Assembly (NCBI RefSeq): GCF_036404855.1 | Contig: NZ_DASWYS010000050.1 | Coordinates: 1-64,000 of the forward strand | Source: Pelomonas sp036404855 | Lineage (GTDB): Bacteria; Pseudomonadota; Gammaproteobacteria; Burkholderiales; Burkholderiaceae_C | DNA length: 64,000 nt | Direction of reading: 5' to 3' | Part shown: positions 9,618-18,414 of the stretch, in pieces | Numbering within the stretch: position 1 is the first letter of the stretch | Layout: the number at the start of each line of letters is the position of its first letter | Program-made: the position numbers and the translations under genes | Notes under the pieces: model-generated | What the model was told of the DNA's origin: nothing | Seen by the model: the letters and a program-made list of their open reading frames with translations, nothing else | Databases searched by the model: none

Positions 9618-9624
9618 GTCGGCC

Positions 9625-10788
9625 TCAGATGAAACGGACGAGCAGTTCGCCCATGGCCAGCAGCGCCATCGCCTGGCCGAACGGCATGGACGTCAGCGGG
9701 ATGTCCTTGTATTCCTGCAGCGTGTTGAACACCGGCGTGCCGAAGCTGACCTGCGTCAGCTCGCCCGCTTCGTTGATGTGCTTTCGCACGGCCAGCGCAG
9801 CCTTCACGCCGAAGGCTTCATAGTCTTTGGAGATGTAGCCCTTGCGGACGGCTTTCAGGATGCCGTAGGCGAAACCGGCCGAGGCTGCAGCTTCGTCGTA
9901 CGAGGTCGGGTCGTCCAGCAAGGTGGGCCACAGACCTGACGGCGACTGGAACTGGGCCAGCGCCTTGACCTGTGCTTCCAGCGTCGTGACCAAGAACTGG
10001 CGGAAGGCATCGCCCTCGGGCAGGTTCAGCAGCTCGATGAACTCCGGGATGACGATGGTGACCCAGGAGTTCCCGCGTGCCCACAAGGCGTTGGCGAAGT
10101 TGTGGCGGCCTTCGAAGGTCCAGCCATGGAACCACAGGCCGGTCTTGCGGTCAGCCAGGTACTTGATGTGGACGAGGAACTGGCGCTTGGCCTCTTCGAT
10201 GTAGTGCGGGCGGTTCAGCAGCAGGCCGAACTTGGCCAGCGGCAGCACCGACATCATCAGCGTGTCGTCCCACAGCTGCTGGTGATTCACGCTGTTGTAG
10301 ACGATGTGCTGGAAGCCACCTTCCTCGGTGCGTGGCAGCTCGTTGTAGACCCATTCAGCCCAGCGGTCGATGTAGGGCAGGAAGCGGCGGTCGCCGGTCC
10401 GGTCGAATAGGTAGGCCAACGTCAGAAAGGGCGCCACCGGGTTGATGTTGCGGCTGGGCATGCCTTCTTTGAAGCGCGCCTCGAACCAACTGATCATGAT
10501 GTCCCAGGCCTTGGGGTCACCGGTCAGCTCCCAGACCTTGTAGACGCCGTACAGGCCCACGCCGTGCGTCCACTCGAAGCCGTTCCAGCCCTTGGTGTCC
10601 AGCACGCGACCGTCGTCCAGGCGCAGCAGGAACTTGCCGTCGGTGTCCTCGATGTTGATCAGGTTGTGGATCAGGCGGTCGATGGCGCCTCGGATGTCAT
10701 CGCGATCCGCGCCCAGGTGAGCCGTGTGATGGGCCAGCAGCGGGTGGATCTTGGAGGAATCGACGGGCTTGAGGATCTGCTTGGACAT
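9625..10788 (-). CDS. Unsaturated rhamnogalacturonyl hydrolase, GH105 (YteR-like)
   Basis: A 387-residue protein without a signal peptide, so it is cytoplasmic. It has the alpha/alpha-barrel signature stretches of GH88/GH105 enzymes: NGFEWTHGVGLYGVYK, WDDTLMMSVLPLAKFG (containing the probable catalytic Asp), HGWTFEGRHNFANALWARGN and SAGFAYGILKAVRKGYI. These enzymes hydrate the unsaturated galacturonyl residue left by lyases and release rhamnose. It is 7 bp upstream of the symporter gene, which fits import of unsaturated disaccharides followed by intracellular cleavage. Length is normal for the family. Confidence 0.9.
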   Translation of the reverse strand: MSKQILKPVDSSKIHPLLAHHTAHLGADRDDIRGAIDRLIHNLINIEDTDGKFLLRLDDGRVLDTKGWNGFEWTHGVGLYGVYKVWELTGDPKAWDIMISWFEARFKEGMPSRNINPVAPFLTLAYLFDRTGDRRFLPYIDRWAEWVYNELPRTEEGGFQHIVYNSVNHQQLWDDTLMMSVLPLAKFGLLLNRPHYIEEAKRQFLVHIKYLADRKTGLWFHGWTFEGRHNFANALWARGNSWVTIVIPEFIELLNLPEGDAFRQFLVTTLEAQVKALAQFQSPSGLWPTLLDDPTSYDEAAASAGFAYGILKAVRKGYISKDYEAFGVKAALAVRKHINEAGELTQVSFGTPVFNTLQEYKDIPLTSMPFGQAMALLAMGELLVRFI

Positions 10789-10811
10789 GGTCTTGTCTCT
10801 CTGTGTACTGC

Positions 10812-13214
10812 TTAGAGGTCCAGCTCAGCCGGCATGAGGCCGGGGGCGCTGACGCGCAGGCGCGCGGGTTGGGTCTTGTCGGTGCGGCGCAGGATGGCGA
10901 GGCCGCGGCCTTCGTAGGCCGCATGCTCGGCATCACGCGGATCATCCACGTCCGCAAGGTTGCCATTGCCGATGCCGAGGATTTCCAGCGGGCCGGCGGG
11001 ATCGAAGCGCAGGCGCTGGGCGGCGTCGGGTACGCGCCGGCCCTGGGCGTCGACGACGAAGAAGGCAATCTGCTCGATGCCGTCCTTGGTCGGGGCGACC
11101 CGCTGCAGCTCGATGCGCGCGGCCGCGCCGGCGGTCTGCAGCTTGACCTCAGCGGCGGCCTTGCCGTCCTTGAGCCCCACGGCCTTCAGCTCGCCGGCTT
11201 CGAAGGGCATCGTCCAGCTCAGGATGCCTTCGACGGCATCCATGGCCTTTTGCGTGCCCACCAGCTTGCCGTTCAGCCACAACTGCACCTCGGGCGTGTT
11301 GGCATAGGCGGACACAACCATGGACTCTCCCGCCGGCCAGTTCCAGTGCTCCGCCACCTTGGCGCGCTTTTGCTGGTCCAGCAACGGCGTTCCCTGGCCG
11401 GATTGCGATGCGACCAGCGTGGCCGAGGCGGTGGCGGCCGCCAGATAGACGACGGGTTGCTCGCTCCACAGGCTGGCACGGAAGGCGCCGCGCGGCTTCA
11501 TGAAGCCGGCCAGGTCGAAGAGGCCGAAATCCGCTGCGCGTAGCGGCCAACGGCCGGCTTCGCCGAGGTAGTCGAAGCCGGTCCACAGGAACTGAGCGCT
11601 GATGTAAGGCGTGTCGCGCACGATGGCCCAGGCCCGGTAGTCGTGGCGGTTCTCGCTACCGTAGATGACGCGTTTCGGGAACTTCGCGTGGTCGGCCGAG
11701 TAGCGGGCCTCCTGGTAGTTGTAGCCGGCCACGTCGAAAAGACCGCCAAAGCCGACGGCATCGCTCATTTCCACCGAAGCCATGGCGACAGTGACGGGGC
11801 GCGTCGGGTCCATGCGGCGCACGGCGTCCACCAGCGGTCGGCCCCAAAGCACCAGGTCGCTGGCCGGCGGCGCTGCGGGGCGGTACTTGGCGCCTAGCAC
11901 CGGATGGGAGAACGGATCGTTGGGGTAGTCGACCTCGTTGCCGACGCTCCACATGACGATGCTGGGATGATTGCGGTCGCGCCTCACCATGTCCTCGATG
12001 TCGCGCACGCCCCAGGCCGCGAACTCCTCGCCATAGCCCTGGCGGCCGGGAACGCCGACGTTCCAGCCCTCGATCCACTTGTTCTTGGTAGGCGTGAACT
12101 CGTCGAAGGCCTCAGCCTGCACCAGGAAGCCCATGCGATCCGCCAGATCCAGCAGTTCGGGCGCTGCTGGGTTGTGGCTCGTGCGGATGGCGTTGACGCC
12201 GATGTCCTTGAGCTGCTGCAGCCGGCGCTCCAGTACCGCCACCGGCACGGCAGCACCCAGGCTGCCGGCATCGTGGTGCAGACAGACGCCCTTGATCTTG
12301 AGTGGCTGGCCGTTCAGGAAGAACCCCTGGGCGGCGTCGAAGCGGAAGTTGCGGATGCCGAAGGGCGTCGTGGTCTGGTCGACGGGCCTGCCGTCCACCA
12401 GCACTGTCTGGCGCAGCGTGTAGAGCCGCGGCGCCTCCGGCGACCAGCGCTGCGGTTCGTTGACGACGAGTTTCTGGCTCAGTGTGCGGCGCTTGCCAGC
12501 CGCGAGGCTGGCCCGGGCCTCGCGCGTGGTGACGACGCGGCCGTCCGGCGCGATCAGCTCGGCGCGCAGCGTGAACTGGCGCTCGCTCGCCGCAGCGTTG
12601 ATCAGCTCGGCCTCGGCCTTCACGTCTGCCCGGGCCGCGCTGACCTGGGGCGTCGTCACGTAGCTGCCCCAGGGCGCGATATGAAGTGCGTCCGTGAAGC
12701 TCAGTCGTGCGTCGCGGTAAATGCCGGAGCCGGTGAAGTAGCGCGAATCCGTCTGCCGCGAGTGGTCCACGCGGACAGCCAGCACGTTCGGGCTGCCGTC
12801 GAACTTCAAGTACGGCGTCAGCTCGAACTGGAAGCTGCTGTAGCCATTGGGGCGGCCGCCCACGTACTGGCCGTTGATCCAGACCTGGGCATGGTCGTAG
12901 ACACCGTCGAAGGTGATGCGCGCGACTCGGCCCTTCTGCTCGGTCCCCAAGGCGAAGCTGCGGCGGTACCAGCCAATGCCGCCGGCCGCGTAGCCGTTGC
13001 CGCTGCCGTATTCGGCACGGAAGGGCTCGTGCTGGCTCCAGTCGTGCGGCACGCGCACGGCCTGCCAGCCGCTGTCGTCGAAGGCCGGCTGCATGGCAGC
13101 GCCGGGGTCGCTCTTCTGGAAGCGCCAGCCGCTGACCAGCGTCTGCTCCTGGCGCTGGGCGATGGCGGCGCCGGCAAGCGCCAGCAGAGCGATGGCGAGG
13201 CGGGTGCGGCGCAT
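10812..13214 (-). CDS. Secreted glycoside hydrolase family 2 (beta-galactosidase type)
   Basis: An 800-residue protein with a signal peptide (MRRTRLAIALLALAGAAIAQ). Domain order is the GH2 one: an N-terminal sugar-binding jelly roll (about 30-190, with VRVPHDWSQHEPF), an Ig-like domain, then a TIM barrel from about 300 (IKGVCLHHDAGSLGAAVP, IRTSHNPAAPELLDLADRMG). The acid/base is probably Glu427 in MWSVGNEVDYP and the nucleophile Glu521 in IYGSENRHDY. Extra C-terminal Ig-like domains follow, the last holding LRFDPAGPLEILGIGNGN. In this locus a role in trimming galactan side chains of rhamnogalacturonan I is likely. It starts 2 bp after the stop of the GH43/GH35 fusion gene. Confidence 0.88.
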   Translation of the reverse strand: MRRTRLAIALLALAGAAIAQRQEQTLVSGWRFQKSDPGAAMQPAFDDSGWQAVRVPHDWSQHEPFRAEYGSGNGYAAGGIGWYRRSFALGTEQKGRVARITFDGVYDHAQVWINGQYVGGRPNGYSSFQFELTPYLKFDGSPNVLAVRVDHSRQTDSRYFTGSGIYRDARLSFTDALHIAPWGSYVTTPQVSAARADVKAEAELINAAASERQFTLRAELIAPDGRVVTTREARASLAAGKRRTLSQKLVVNEPQRWSPEAPRLYTLRQTVLVDGRPVDQTTTPFGIRNFRFDAAQGFFLNGQPLKIKGVCLHHDAGSLGAAVPVAVLERRLQQLKDIGVNAIRTSHNPAAPELLDLADRMGFLVQAEAFDEFTPTKNKWIEGWNVGVPGRQGYGEEFAAWGVRDIEDMVRRDRNHPSIVMWSVGNEVDYPNDPFSHPVLGAKYRPAAPPASDLVLWGRPLVDAVRRMDPTRPVTVAMASVEMSDAVGFGGLFDVAGYNYQEARYSADHAKFPKRVIYGSENRHDYRAWAIVRDTPYISAQFLWTGFDYLGEAGRWPLRAADFGLFDLAGFMKPRGAFRASLWSEQPVVYLAAATASATLVASQSGQGTPLLDQQKRAKVAEHWNWPAGESMVVSAYANTPEVQLWLNGKLVGTQKAMDAVEGILSWTMPFEAGELKAVGLKDGKAAAEVKLQTAGAAARIELQRVAPTKDGIEQIAFFVVDAQGRRVPDAAQRLRFDPAGPLEILGIGNGNLADVDDPRDAEHAAYEGRGLAILRRTDKTQPARLRVSAPGLMPAELDL

Positions 13215-13216
13215 GT

Positions 13217-16200
13217 TTAACGCTGCAGGCTGCGTGGCTGCGCCACGGCTTCCAGCGGCACGCCGCCGCGGGACACGGCCAGCGGCACCAGGCGCACGGC
13301 CTCCAGCGCATTGGCCGCGTCACCGTCGGTGGTGACGGCCAGCGTCAGCGTGTTGTCGCCGTTGGAGTTCAGGATGCCTGGCGGCATCACGAAGACGCGC
13401 TGCGGGCCGATGTGGGCAATGAACTGACCCAGGTTCCAGCCGTTTACGAAGATCAGTGCGCGGTTTTCGCGCTCCGAGCGCGGCTTGCTGGTGTCGCCGA
13501 AGGCCAGTCCCAGTTGCACGTCATGGCCTTGTGGCAAGTCCAACTTGAAGTTGGTGCGCAGCCAGTACGTGCCGGCGGCGGGCGGGGCGGCGCCTGGCGT
13601 CGTCGCGTCCCAGCCGGCCTGCGACTTGGCGGGGTCGACCGGGAGGTGCCAGCCCATGCGTTCCCCCTGAAGGCCACCATTGTTGAGTGGGCCGCGGACG
13701 AGGTCGGCAATGTCCTCGCCGCCTTTGTTGCCCTGGATCTTCCAGGCGATGGTGGTGCCAAAGCGCTGGCCGCCCTTGGGCGCCAGCGACGCGGAGATCA
13801 GGCCGCGGGCCTCCTTGTGCACGTCGTCAGCGAACAGGTCCCAGTTGTGCGAGTTGTTGCGTACGACGACGGCGATGACGTGCTCGCCAGCCGGCAGGTC
13901 CTTCAGCAGATGTCTGAAGGTGTCGGTTGTCTCGGGGAAGGGGCGGCCGGTGTCGTGGTCCTGTTGGCCGACGAACTTGCCATCCACCCAGACTTGGATC
14001 ATGCCGGCGCCGCCGCCGCCGAAGAACAGCTCCAGCTGCAGCGGTTTGGTGTCGCTTGTCGTGAAGCGGCCGCGGTACCAGACGTCGCCGTGGTGGAAGC
14101 CGTAGTCGCTCATCGCCAGCACCGGTTGGCCCCGGTCGGGCGCGGTGTAGACGTTGGCGGCAGACACGGCAGCGTCGGCCTTGCGCCAGCCGCTGTCGTC
14201 AAACTTGGGGTCTGCTTCCAGCGAGTCGAAGCGGCGTGTCCACGCGGTCTGAGTGAGGTCGGGCAGTTGGATGGCGGCCGGACCTGCCAACGTGACGCGG
14301 GCAACCAGGCTGTGGTCTTGCGCAGCCGCGGCGACAGTCTGGCCGTTGAAACTCAGTGCATTGATGCCTTCGGGCACCCAGGCGCGCAGCGTGCTTGCCT
14401 GCGTCGTGTCGCCGGTCAGTTGCAGGGTCCTGCCGCTGAAGGCGGCCGTGCGCACCAGTGCCGGGCTACGCACCAGCACAGCCTGGTCACCCGCCTTCAG
14501 GCGCCAGAACTCCCAGCCGGTCTTCTCGTCGGCCAGCAGCAGCAGCAGCGGTGCGCGGCCGCCGCCGCTGATCAGTAGCTCGGTCAGTTCGCTGTGGCGG
14601 TAGTTCAGCCGCAGGTCTCCGCGCTGGGCATCCCAAAGCGTCTGGGCCTGGCCGCGCAGCACCTGCACCTTGGGTTGGCTGGTGTAGCGAAGGACGGTCT
14701 CGCCGTCGTCGCCATTGCGGCCGTAGAGCAGTGCCACGTCGCGGGCACCCTGCTGCAGCTGCGCCTGCAGCTCGCTAGTGCTGTAGACCAGGTGCTGGCG
14801 CTCAAGCGCGTAGCTGGCCAGCAGCATCTTGGCGTCTTGGCCGGTCAGCGTCAGCTTGCCGGCCTGCGGCACCTGGTAGTTGCCGTCACGTGTCTGCAAC
14901 TTGAAGCCGAAGGCCTCGCTGCCGGTCAGGTGGTTGTGCTGGGCCAGCAGCACGTGGCTGCCGAGCGCCTTGTTGACGTTGTGATAGAGCCTGATCTTGG
15001 CGTTGCCGGGGTCCAGCACCTCACCCTTGTCCATCGCCGCAAGCACGGGCGTGGCAGCCTGCACGAAGCCGCCCATCTGCTTGAGTACCAGCGCCTTGTC
15101 GCGCATCACGCGCGACTCGTTGATGGGCGAGCCGTAGTCGTAGCTGGTGTAGACCACCGGTCCGCCCAGCCAGCCCCAGCTGGTTCCGCCGTAGGCCATG
15201 TAGATGGAGTGGATGGTCAGCGAGTTGATCAGGCTGCCGCCGTAGACCACGCGCTGGTAGCCCGGCCCCTGGCGCTTGGCCGTGCACTCGTACGTGCCGT
15301 TGCTGCCCCAGTAGTCGAACCAGCCCGCGCCGATCTCGGCGACGAAGCCCGGCGTGTTGGGCGAGGCGAGCGAGCCGACCTTGGGGAAGTTTCGACCGTA
15401 GATGCCCCAGTCCTGCACCGGCGCTGGTGCGCCGGGCGTGCCGTGCACGTCGCAGATGCCGCCGGGGTAGCCGTCGAAGGCGTAGAGGTCCGTCGGGCCG
15501 GGGTTGGCGAACGGGGCGGTGGAGTTCTTGGGCGTCCAGTCCGGCAGCCGCGATGCGGCGTTGTGGAACAGCGGCACGGTGATGCCGTCGGCGCGCGCCT
15601 TATCCGCCAGGTGTTGCATGTGCCGGATGTTCTTGGGGTTCACCGCGAACAGCTCGTTCTCCAGCTGGTAGGCGATGACGTTGCCCGTGCCATTGGTGAT
15701 CTGGTGGCGGGCCAGAATGGCGTTGATCTGCGTCATCCACTCGTCGGTGGCGGCCTGGTACTCGGCTGCGTCGGTGCGTGCCTCGACACGCTGGCGCAGC
15801 AGCCAGCCGGGGAAGCCGCCGGCCGTCAGCTCCGCATTCACATACGGCCCCATGCGGGCGATGACGTAGAGGCCCTCTTCCTCGGCCATCTGGATGGCGC
15901 GCTCAATGTTGCGGATGCCTGTGAAGTCGTAGTGGCCCGGCTTGGCCGAGTGGTAGCCCCAGCTGAAGTAGAAGGCCACGGCATTCAGGCCGGACGCCTT
16001 CATCTTCTGCAGCACGTCGCGCCACAGGCTGGGCGAGGGCAGACGGAAGGGATGGAACTCGCCGCCGAAGATCATCTCGCGCTTTCCGTCGATGATCAGC
16101 GAGTGGCGGTCCCAAGTGATGGTCTTGGGCTTGGCCTTGGGTGCCGTCGCGCGGTCCAGCTGCGCGGTGTCCTCGGAGATGACGGTGAAGTGGCGCACGC

Positions 16201-17125
16201 TGCCTGACACTCCGCCCAGCTCTTTCTTGGGCGTCCAGGTCTGGAGACCGTCGAAGCTGTCGGAATACCAGTAGCGCTTCGTCATGTAGTCATCGAAGTA
16301 GATGCGCCAGCCCGGCTTGCCATCCGCGCCCTTGATGGGCACCAGTGCCTGGCCTTCCGACGGGCCACCCCAGCCGGCCCAGTCGCCGGTCTTTTGCATG
16401 GTCCAGGGGCCGTCCAGGGACGGGGCGGTCGCAAGCTCGATGAACTTGGTCGTTTCGTTCTTCGCGAACGCGACGTAGCGCCCTTCGTGCGGGATGACGA
16501 AGGTGTCGATGTAGTTGTTCTCCAGCCCCCGCATGGGCACCGGGTCGCCGAACTTCGTGAAGCTGGCATCCAGCGCCTTCACGGAGTAGGCCGCGAACGG
16601 GCCCTGCGTGCCGGCCTTGGACAGGCTCACGATCAGCTTCAGGCTGCCGTCGGATTCGCGGAACCACTCGGGTGCCCAGACGTTGCTTACGCCCGGCAGC
16701 CTGACTGGCACGTCGGCCACGTGTGTCCAGCTCTTCAGGTCCACCGATTTGGCGATGCCGAAGGTGGAGCCCGACCAGTTGGTCGTGTAGGCGATGTAGT
16801 AGAGGCCGTCGGCCGCGCGGATGATCGACGGATCGCGCAGCAGGTCCTTGGGCGGTTGATAGACCTCCGAACCCAGCGAAGTGAAGGTGACGCCGTCCGC
16901 TGACGAGAACAGGCTCAGCTTGTTCTGCGAGGTGGCCATGAAGGCCGACATCAGGAAGGTCTTCTCGCCCTTGGTGGCTGCCAGCGGTGCCTTGGCCTGC
17001 GTTGCGCCGAGGGTGGTGGGCGCCTGGCCCGGCAGATCCTGCGCGCCGGCCGCGGCACACATCAACAGCGAGGCGAACCAGATAGCGGTGCGGTTCGGCA
17101 GGGCGGGCGGCAGGACAGCAGGCAT
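13217..17125 (-). CDS. Secreted two-domain glycosidase: GH43-like propeller fused to GH35 beta-galactosidase
   Basis: A 1302-residue protein with a signal peptide ending near residue 28 (..AAAGAQ). Residues about 50-320 form a GH43-like five-bladed propeller. Its candidate catalytic residues are Asp98 (LLRDPSIIR), Asp207 (NNYIDTFVI) and Glu257 (GGPSEGQAL). From about 335 a GH35 TIM barrel begins (IIDGKREMIFGGEFHPFR), with acid/base Glu491 in AYQLENELF and nucleophile Glu597 in FVAEIGAGWFDYWG. C-terminal galactose-binding-like jelly rolls follow (IQVWVDGKFVGQQDHD; IFVNGWNLGQFI). Both modules keep their key residues, so the enzyme could remove arabinose and galactose side chains together. It is the first gene of the pectin operon. 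Confidence 0.85.
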   Translation of the reverse strand: MPAVLPPALPNRTAIWFASLLMCAAAGAQDLPGQAPTTLGATQAKAPLAATKGEKTFLMSAFMATSQNKLSLFSSADGVTFTSLGSEVYQPPKDLLRDPSIIRAADGLYYIAYTTNWSGSTFGIAKSVDLKSWTHVADVPVRLPGVSNVWAPEWFRESDGSLKLIVSLSKAGTQGPFAAYSVKALDASFTKFGDPVPMRGLENNYIDTFVIPHEGRYVAFAKNETTKFIELATAPSLDGPWTMQKTGDWAGWGGPSEGQALVPIKGADGKPGWRIYFDDYMTKRYWYSDSFDGLQTWTPKKELGGVSGSVRHFTVISEDTAQLDRATAPKAKPKTITWDRHSLIIDGKREMIFGGEFHPFRLPSPSLWRDVLQKMKASGLNAVAFYFSWGYHSAKPGHYDFTGIRNIERAIQMAEEEGLYVIARMGPYVNAELTAGGFPGWLLRQRVEARTDAAEYQAATDEWMTQINAILARHQITNGTGNVIAYQLENELFAVNPKNIRHMQHLADKARADGITVPLFHNAASRLPDWTPKNSTAPFANPGPTDLYAFDGYPGGICDVHGTPGAPAPVQDWGIYGRNFPKVGSLASPNTPGFVAEIGAGWFDYWGSNGTYECTAKRQGPGYQRVVYGGSLINSLTIHSIYMAYGGTSWGWLGGPVVYTSYDYGSPINESRVMRDKALVLKQMGGFVQAATPVLAAMDKGEVLDPGNAKIRLYHNVNKALGSHVLLAQHNHLTGSEAFGFKLQTRDGNYQVPQAGKLTLTGQDAKMLLASYALERQHLVYSTSELQAQLQQGARDVALLYGRNGDDGETVLRYTSQPKVQVLRGQAQTLWDAQRGDLRLNYRHSELTELLISGGGRAPLLLLLADEKTGWEFWRLKAGDQAVLVRSPALVRTAAFSGRTLQLTGDTTQASTLRAWVPEGINALSFNGQTVAAAAQDHSLVARVTLAGPAAIQLPDLTQTAWTRRFDSLEADPKFDDSGWRKADAAVSAANVYTAPDRGQPVLAMSDYGFHHGDVWYRGRFTTSDTKPLQLELFFGGGGAGMIQVWVDGKFVGQQDHDTGRPFPETTDTFRHLLKDLPAGEHVIAVVVRNNSHNWDLFADDVHKEARGLISASLAPKGGQRFGTTIAWKIQGNKGGEDIADLVRGPLNNGGLQGERMGWHLPVDPAKSQAGWDATTPGAAPPAAGTYWLRTNFKLDLPQGHDVQLGLAFGDTSKPRSERENRALIFVNGWNLGQFIAHIGPQRVFVMPPGILNSNGDNTLTLAVTTDGDAANALEAVRLVPLAVSRGGVPLEAVAQPRSLQR

Positions 17126-17186
17126 GGGCAGACCGGGAGTGCGTGGATCCGAGGCCAGTGTCCCCGCGTTTGTCCGTGCGAATCGA

Positions 17187-17198
17187 TCAAACGCTTGC
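17187..17198. promoter_or_regulatory. Operator-like site upstream of the pectin operon (LacI-family type)
   Basis: The sequence TCAAACGCTTGC contains the core AAACGCTT, which fits AAnCGnTT. Its reverse complement (GCAAGCGTTTGA) shares CAAGCG(T/C)TTGA with the palindrome at 2561-2576, 10 of 11 bases. It lies about 60 bp upstream of the first operon gene (start 17125) and between that gene and the divergent ftsY. One regulator controlling both transcription units is a reasonable inference. Confidence 0.45.
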
Positions 17199-17259
17199 GA
17201 GAAAGGCCGCTTCCGAGGTCGCTGCGGGGCTTTGCCCAGACCCGGCGAAAATGCTGCCC

Positions 17260-18414
17260 ATGTTCAGTTTCTTTAAGAAGTCGGCTCCGGCCCCTGCGCC
17301 CGCCCAAGGGCCCGAGCTGTTGCCCGAGGGGTGGGCCGTCAAACCGGCCCGCACGCCCGCCTCCGCGCCCGTGGCGCCCTCCCTCGCACCCGTTGCCGCG
17401 CCGGCGATGCCGATCGCGCCGCCCGCAGAAATGGCGCCGATTGCTGCGCCCGTGGCGGCTCCGGTGGTTGACGTACCTCCGCCGCCCGCGGTGGTGCAGG
17501 CGCCCGCCGCGCCGCCGCGCCAGAGCTGGATGGAGCGTCTGCGCGCCGGTCTGCGCAAGACCGGAGGCAGCATCGCCGGCGTGTTCAGCGGTGCCAAGAT
17601 CGATGAGCAGCTCTATGAGGAGCTGGAGGAGGCGCTGCTGCTGGCCGACACCGGCGTGAAGGCCACGCAATTTCTGCTGGACGACCTGAAGCGCCGCGTG
17701 AAGGAGGCCCGGGTCACTGAACCACAAGCCGTGCGTGGCCTGCTGGTGGATGCTCTGGCGGAACTGCTGGCGCCGCTGGAGAAGGGGCTGGAAGTTGGCC
17801 GCCACACGCCCACCGTGATGATGGTGGTGGGCGTCAACGGCGCCGGCAAAACCACGAGCATCGGCAAGCTGACTCGCCACCTTGCCGAGGCCGACCAGCG
17901 TGTGCTGCTGGCCGCCGCCGACACCTTCCGCGCCGCCGCGCGCGAGCAGTTGGGCGTGTGGGCCGACCGTGCCAAGGTCGAGATCATCAGTCAGGAGGGC
18001 GGCGACCCGGCGGCCGTGTCCTTCGACGCGGTGAACGCCGGCCGCGCGCGCGGCGCCGATGTGGTCATCGCCGACACGGCGGGCCGCCTGCCGACGCAGC
18101 TGCACCTGATGGAGGAGCTGAAGAAGATCCGCCGCGTCATCGCCAAGGCTCAGGAGGGTGCACCGCACGAGGTGCTGTTGGTGGTGGATGGCAACACCGG
18201 CCAAAACGCGCTGAACCAGGTCAAGGCCTTCGACGAGGCTCTGGGCCTGACCGGGCTGATCGTCACCAAGCTGGATGGCACGGCCAAGGGCGGTGTGCTG
18301 GCAGCCATCGCGCGCGAGCGGCCGGTGCCGGTCTATTTCATCGGCGTCGGCGAGAAACTGGAAGACCTCGAGACCTTCAGCGCCCGCGAGTTTGCGCGGG
18401 CCTTGCTGGAGTGA
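17260..18414 (+). CDS. ftsY: FtsY, signal recognition particle receptor GTPase
   Basis: A 384-residue protein from the ATG at 17260 (MFSFFKKSAPAPAP); an ATG 9 bases earlier (17251) is equally in frame. An Ala/Pro-rich acidic-type linker of about 85 residues precedes the NG domain. The GTPase motifs are clear: GVNGAGKTTSIGKL (G1), DTFRAAAREQL, VVIADTAGRLPTQLHL (G3), VTKLDGTAKGGVL (G4) and FIGVGEKLEDLETF (G5). FtsY docks SRP-ribosome complexes at the inner membrane. Its SRP partner Ffh is encoded convergently about 400 bp downstream, separated only by a small membrane protein gene. Codons of that small gene overlap the ftsY stop. Confidence 0.97.
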   Translation: MFSFFKKSAPAPAPAQGPELLPEGWAVKPARTPASAPVAPSLAPVAAPAMPIAPPAEMAPIAAPVAAPVVDVPPPPAVVQAPAAPPRQSWMERLRAGLRKTGGSIAGVFSGAKIDEQLYEELEEALLLADTGVKATQFLLDDLKRRVKEARVTEPQAVRGLLVDALAELLAPLEKGLEVGRHTPTVMMVVGVNGAGKTTSIGKLTRHLAEADQRVLLAAADTFRAAAREQLGVWADRAKVEIISQEGGDPAAVSFDAVNAGRARGADVVIADTAGRLPTQLHLMEELKKIRRVIAKAQEGAPHEVLLVVDGNTGQNALNQVKAFDEALGLTGLIVTKLDGTAKGGVLAAIARERPVPVYFIGVGEKLEDLETFSAREFARALLE

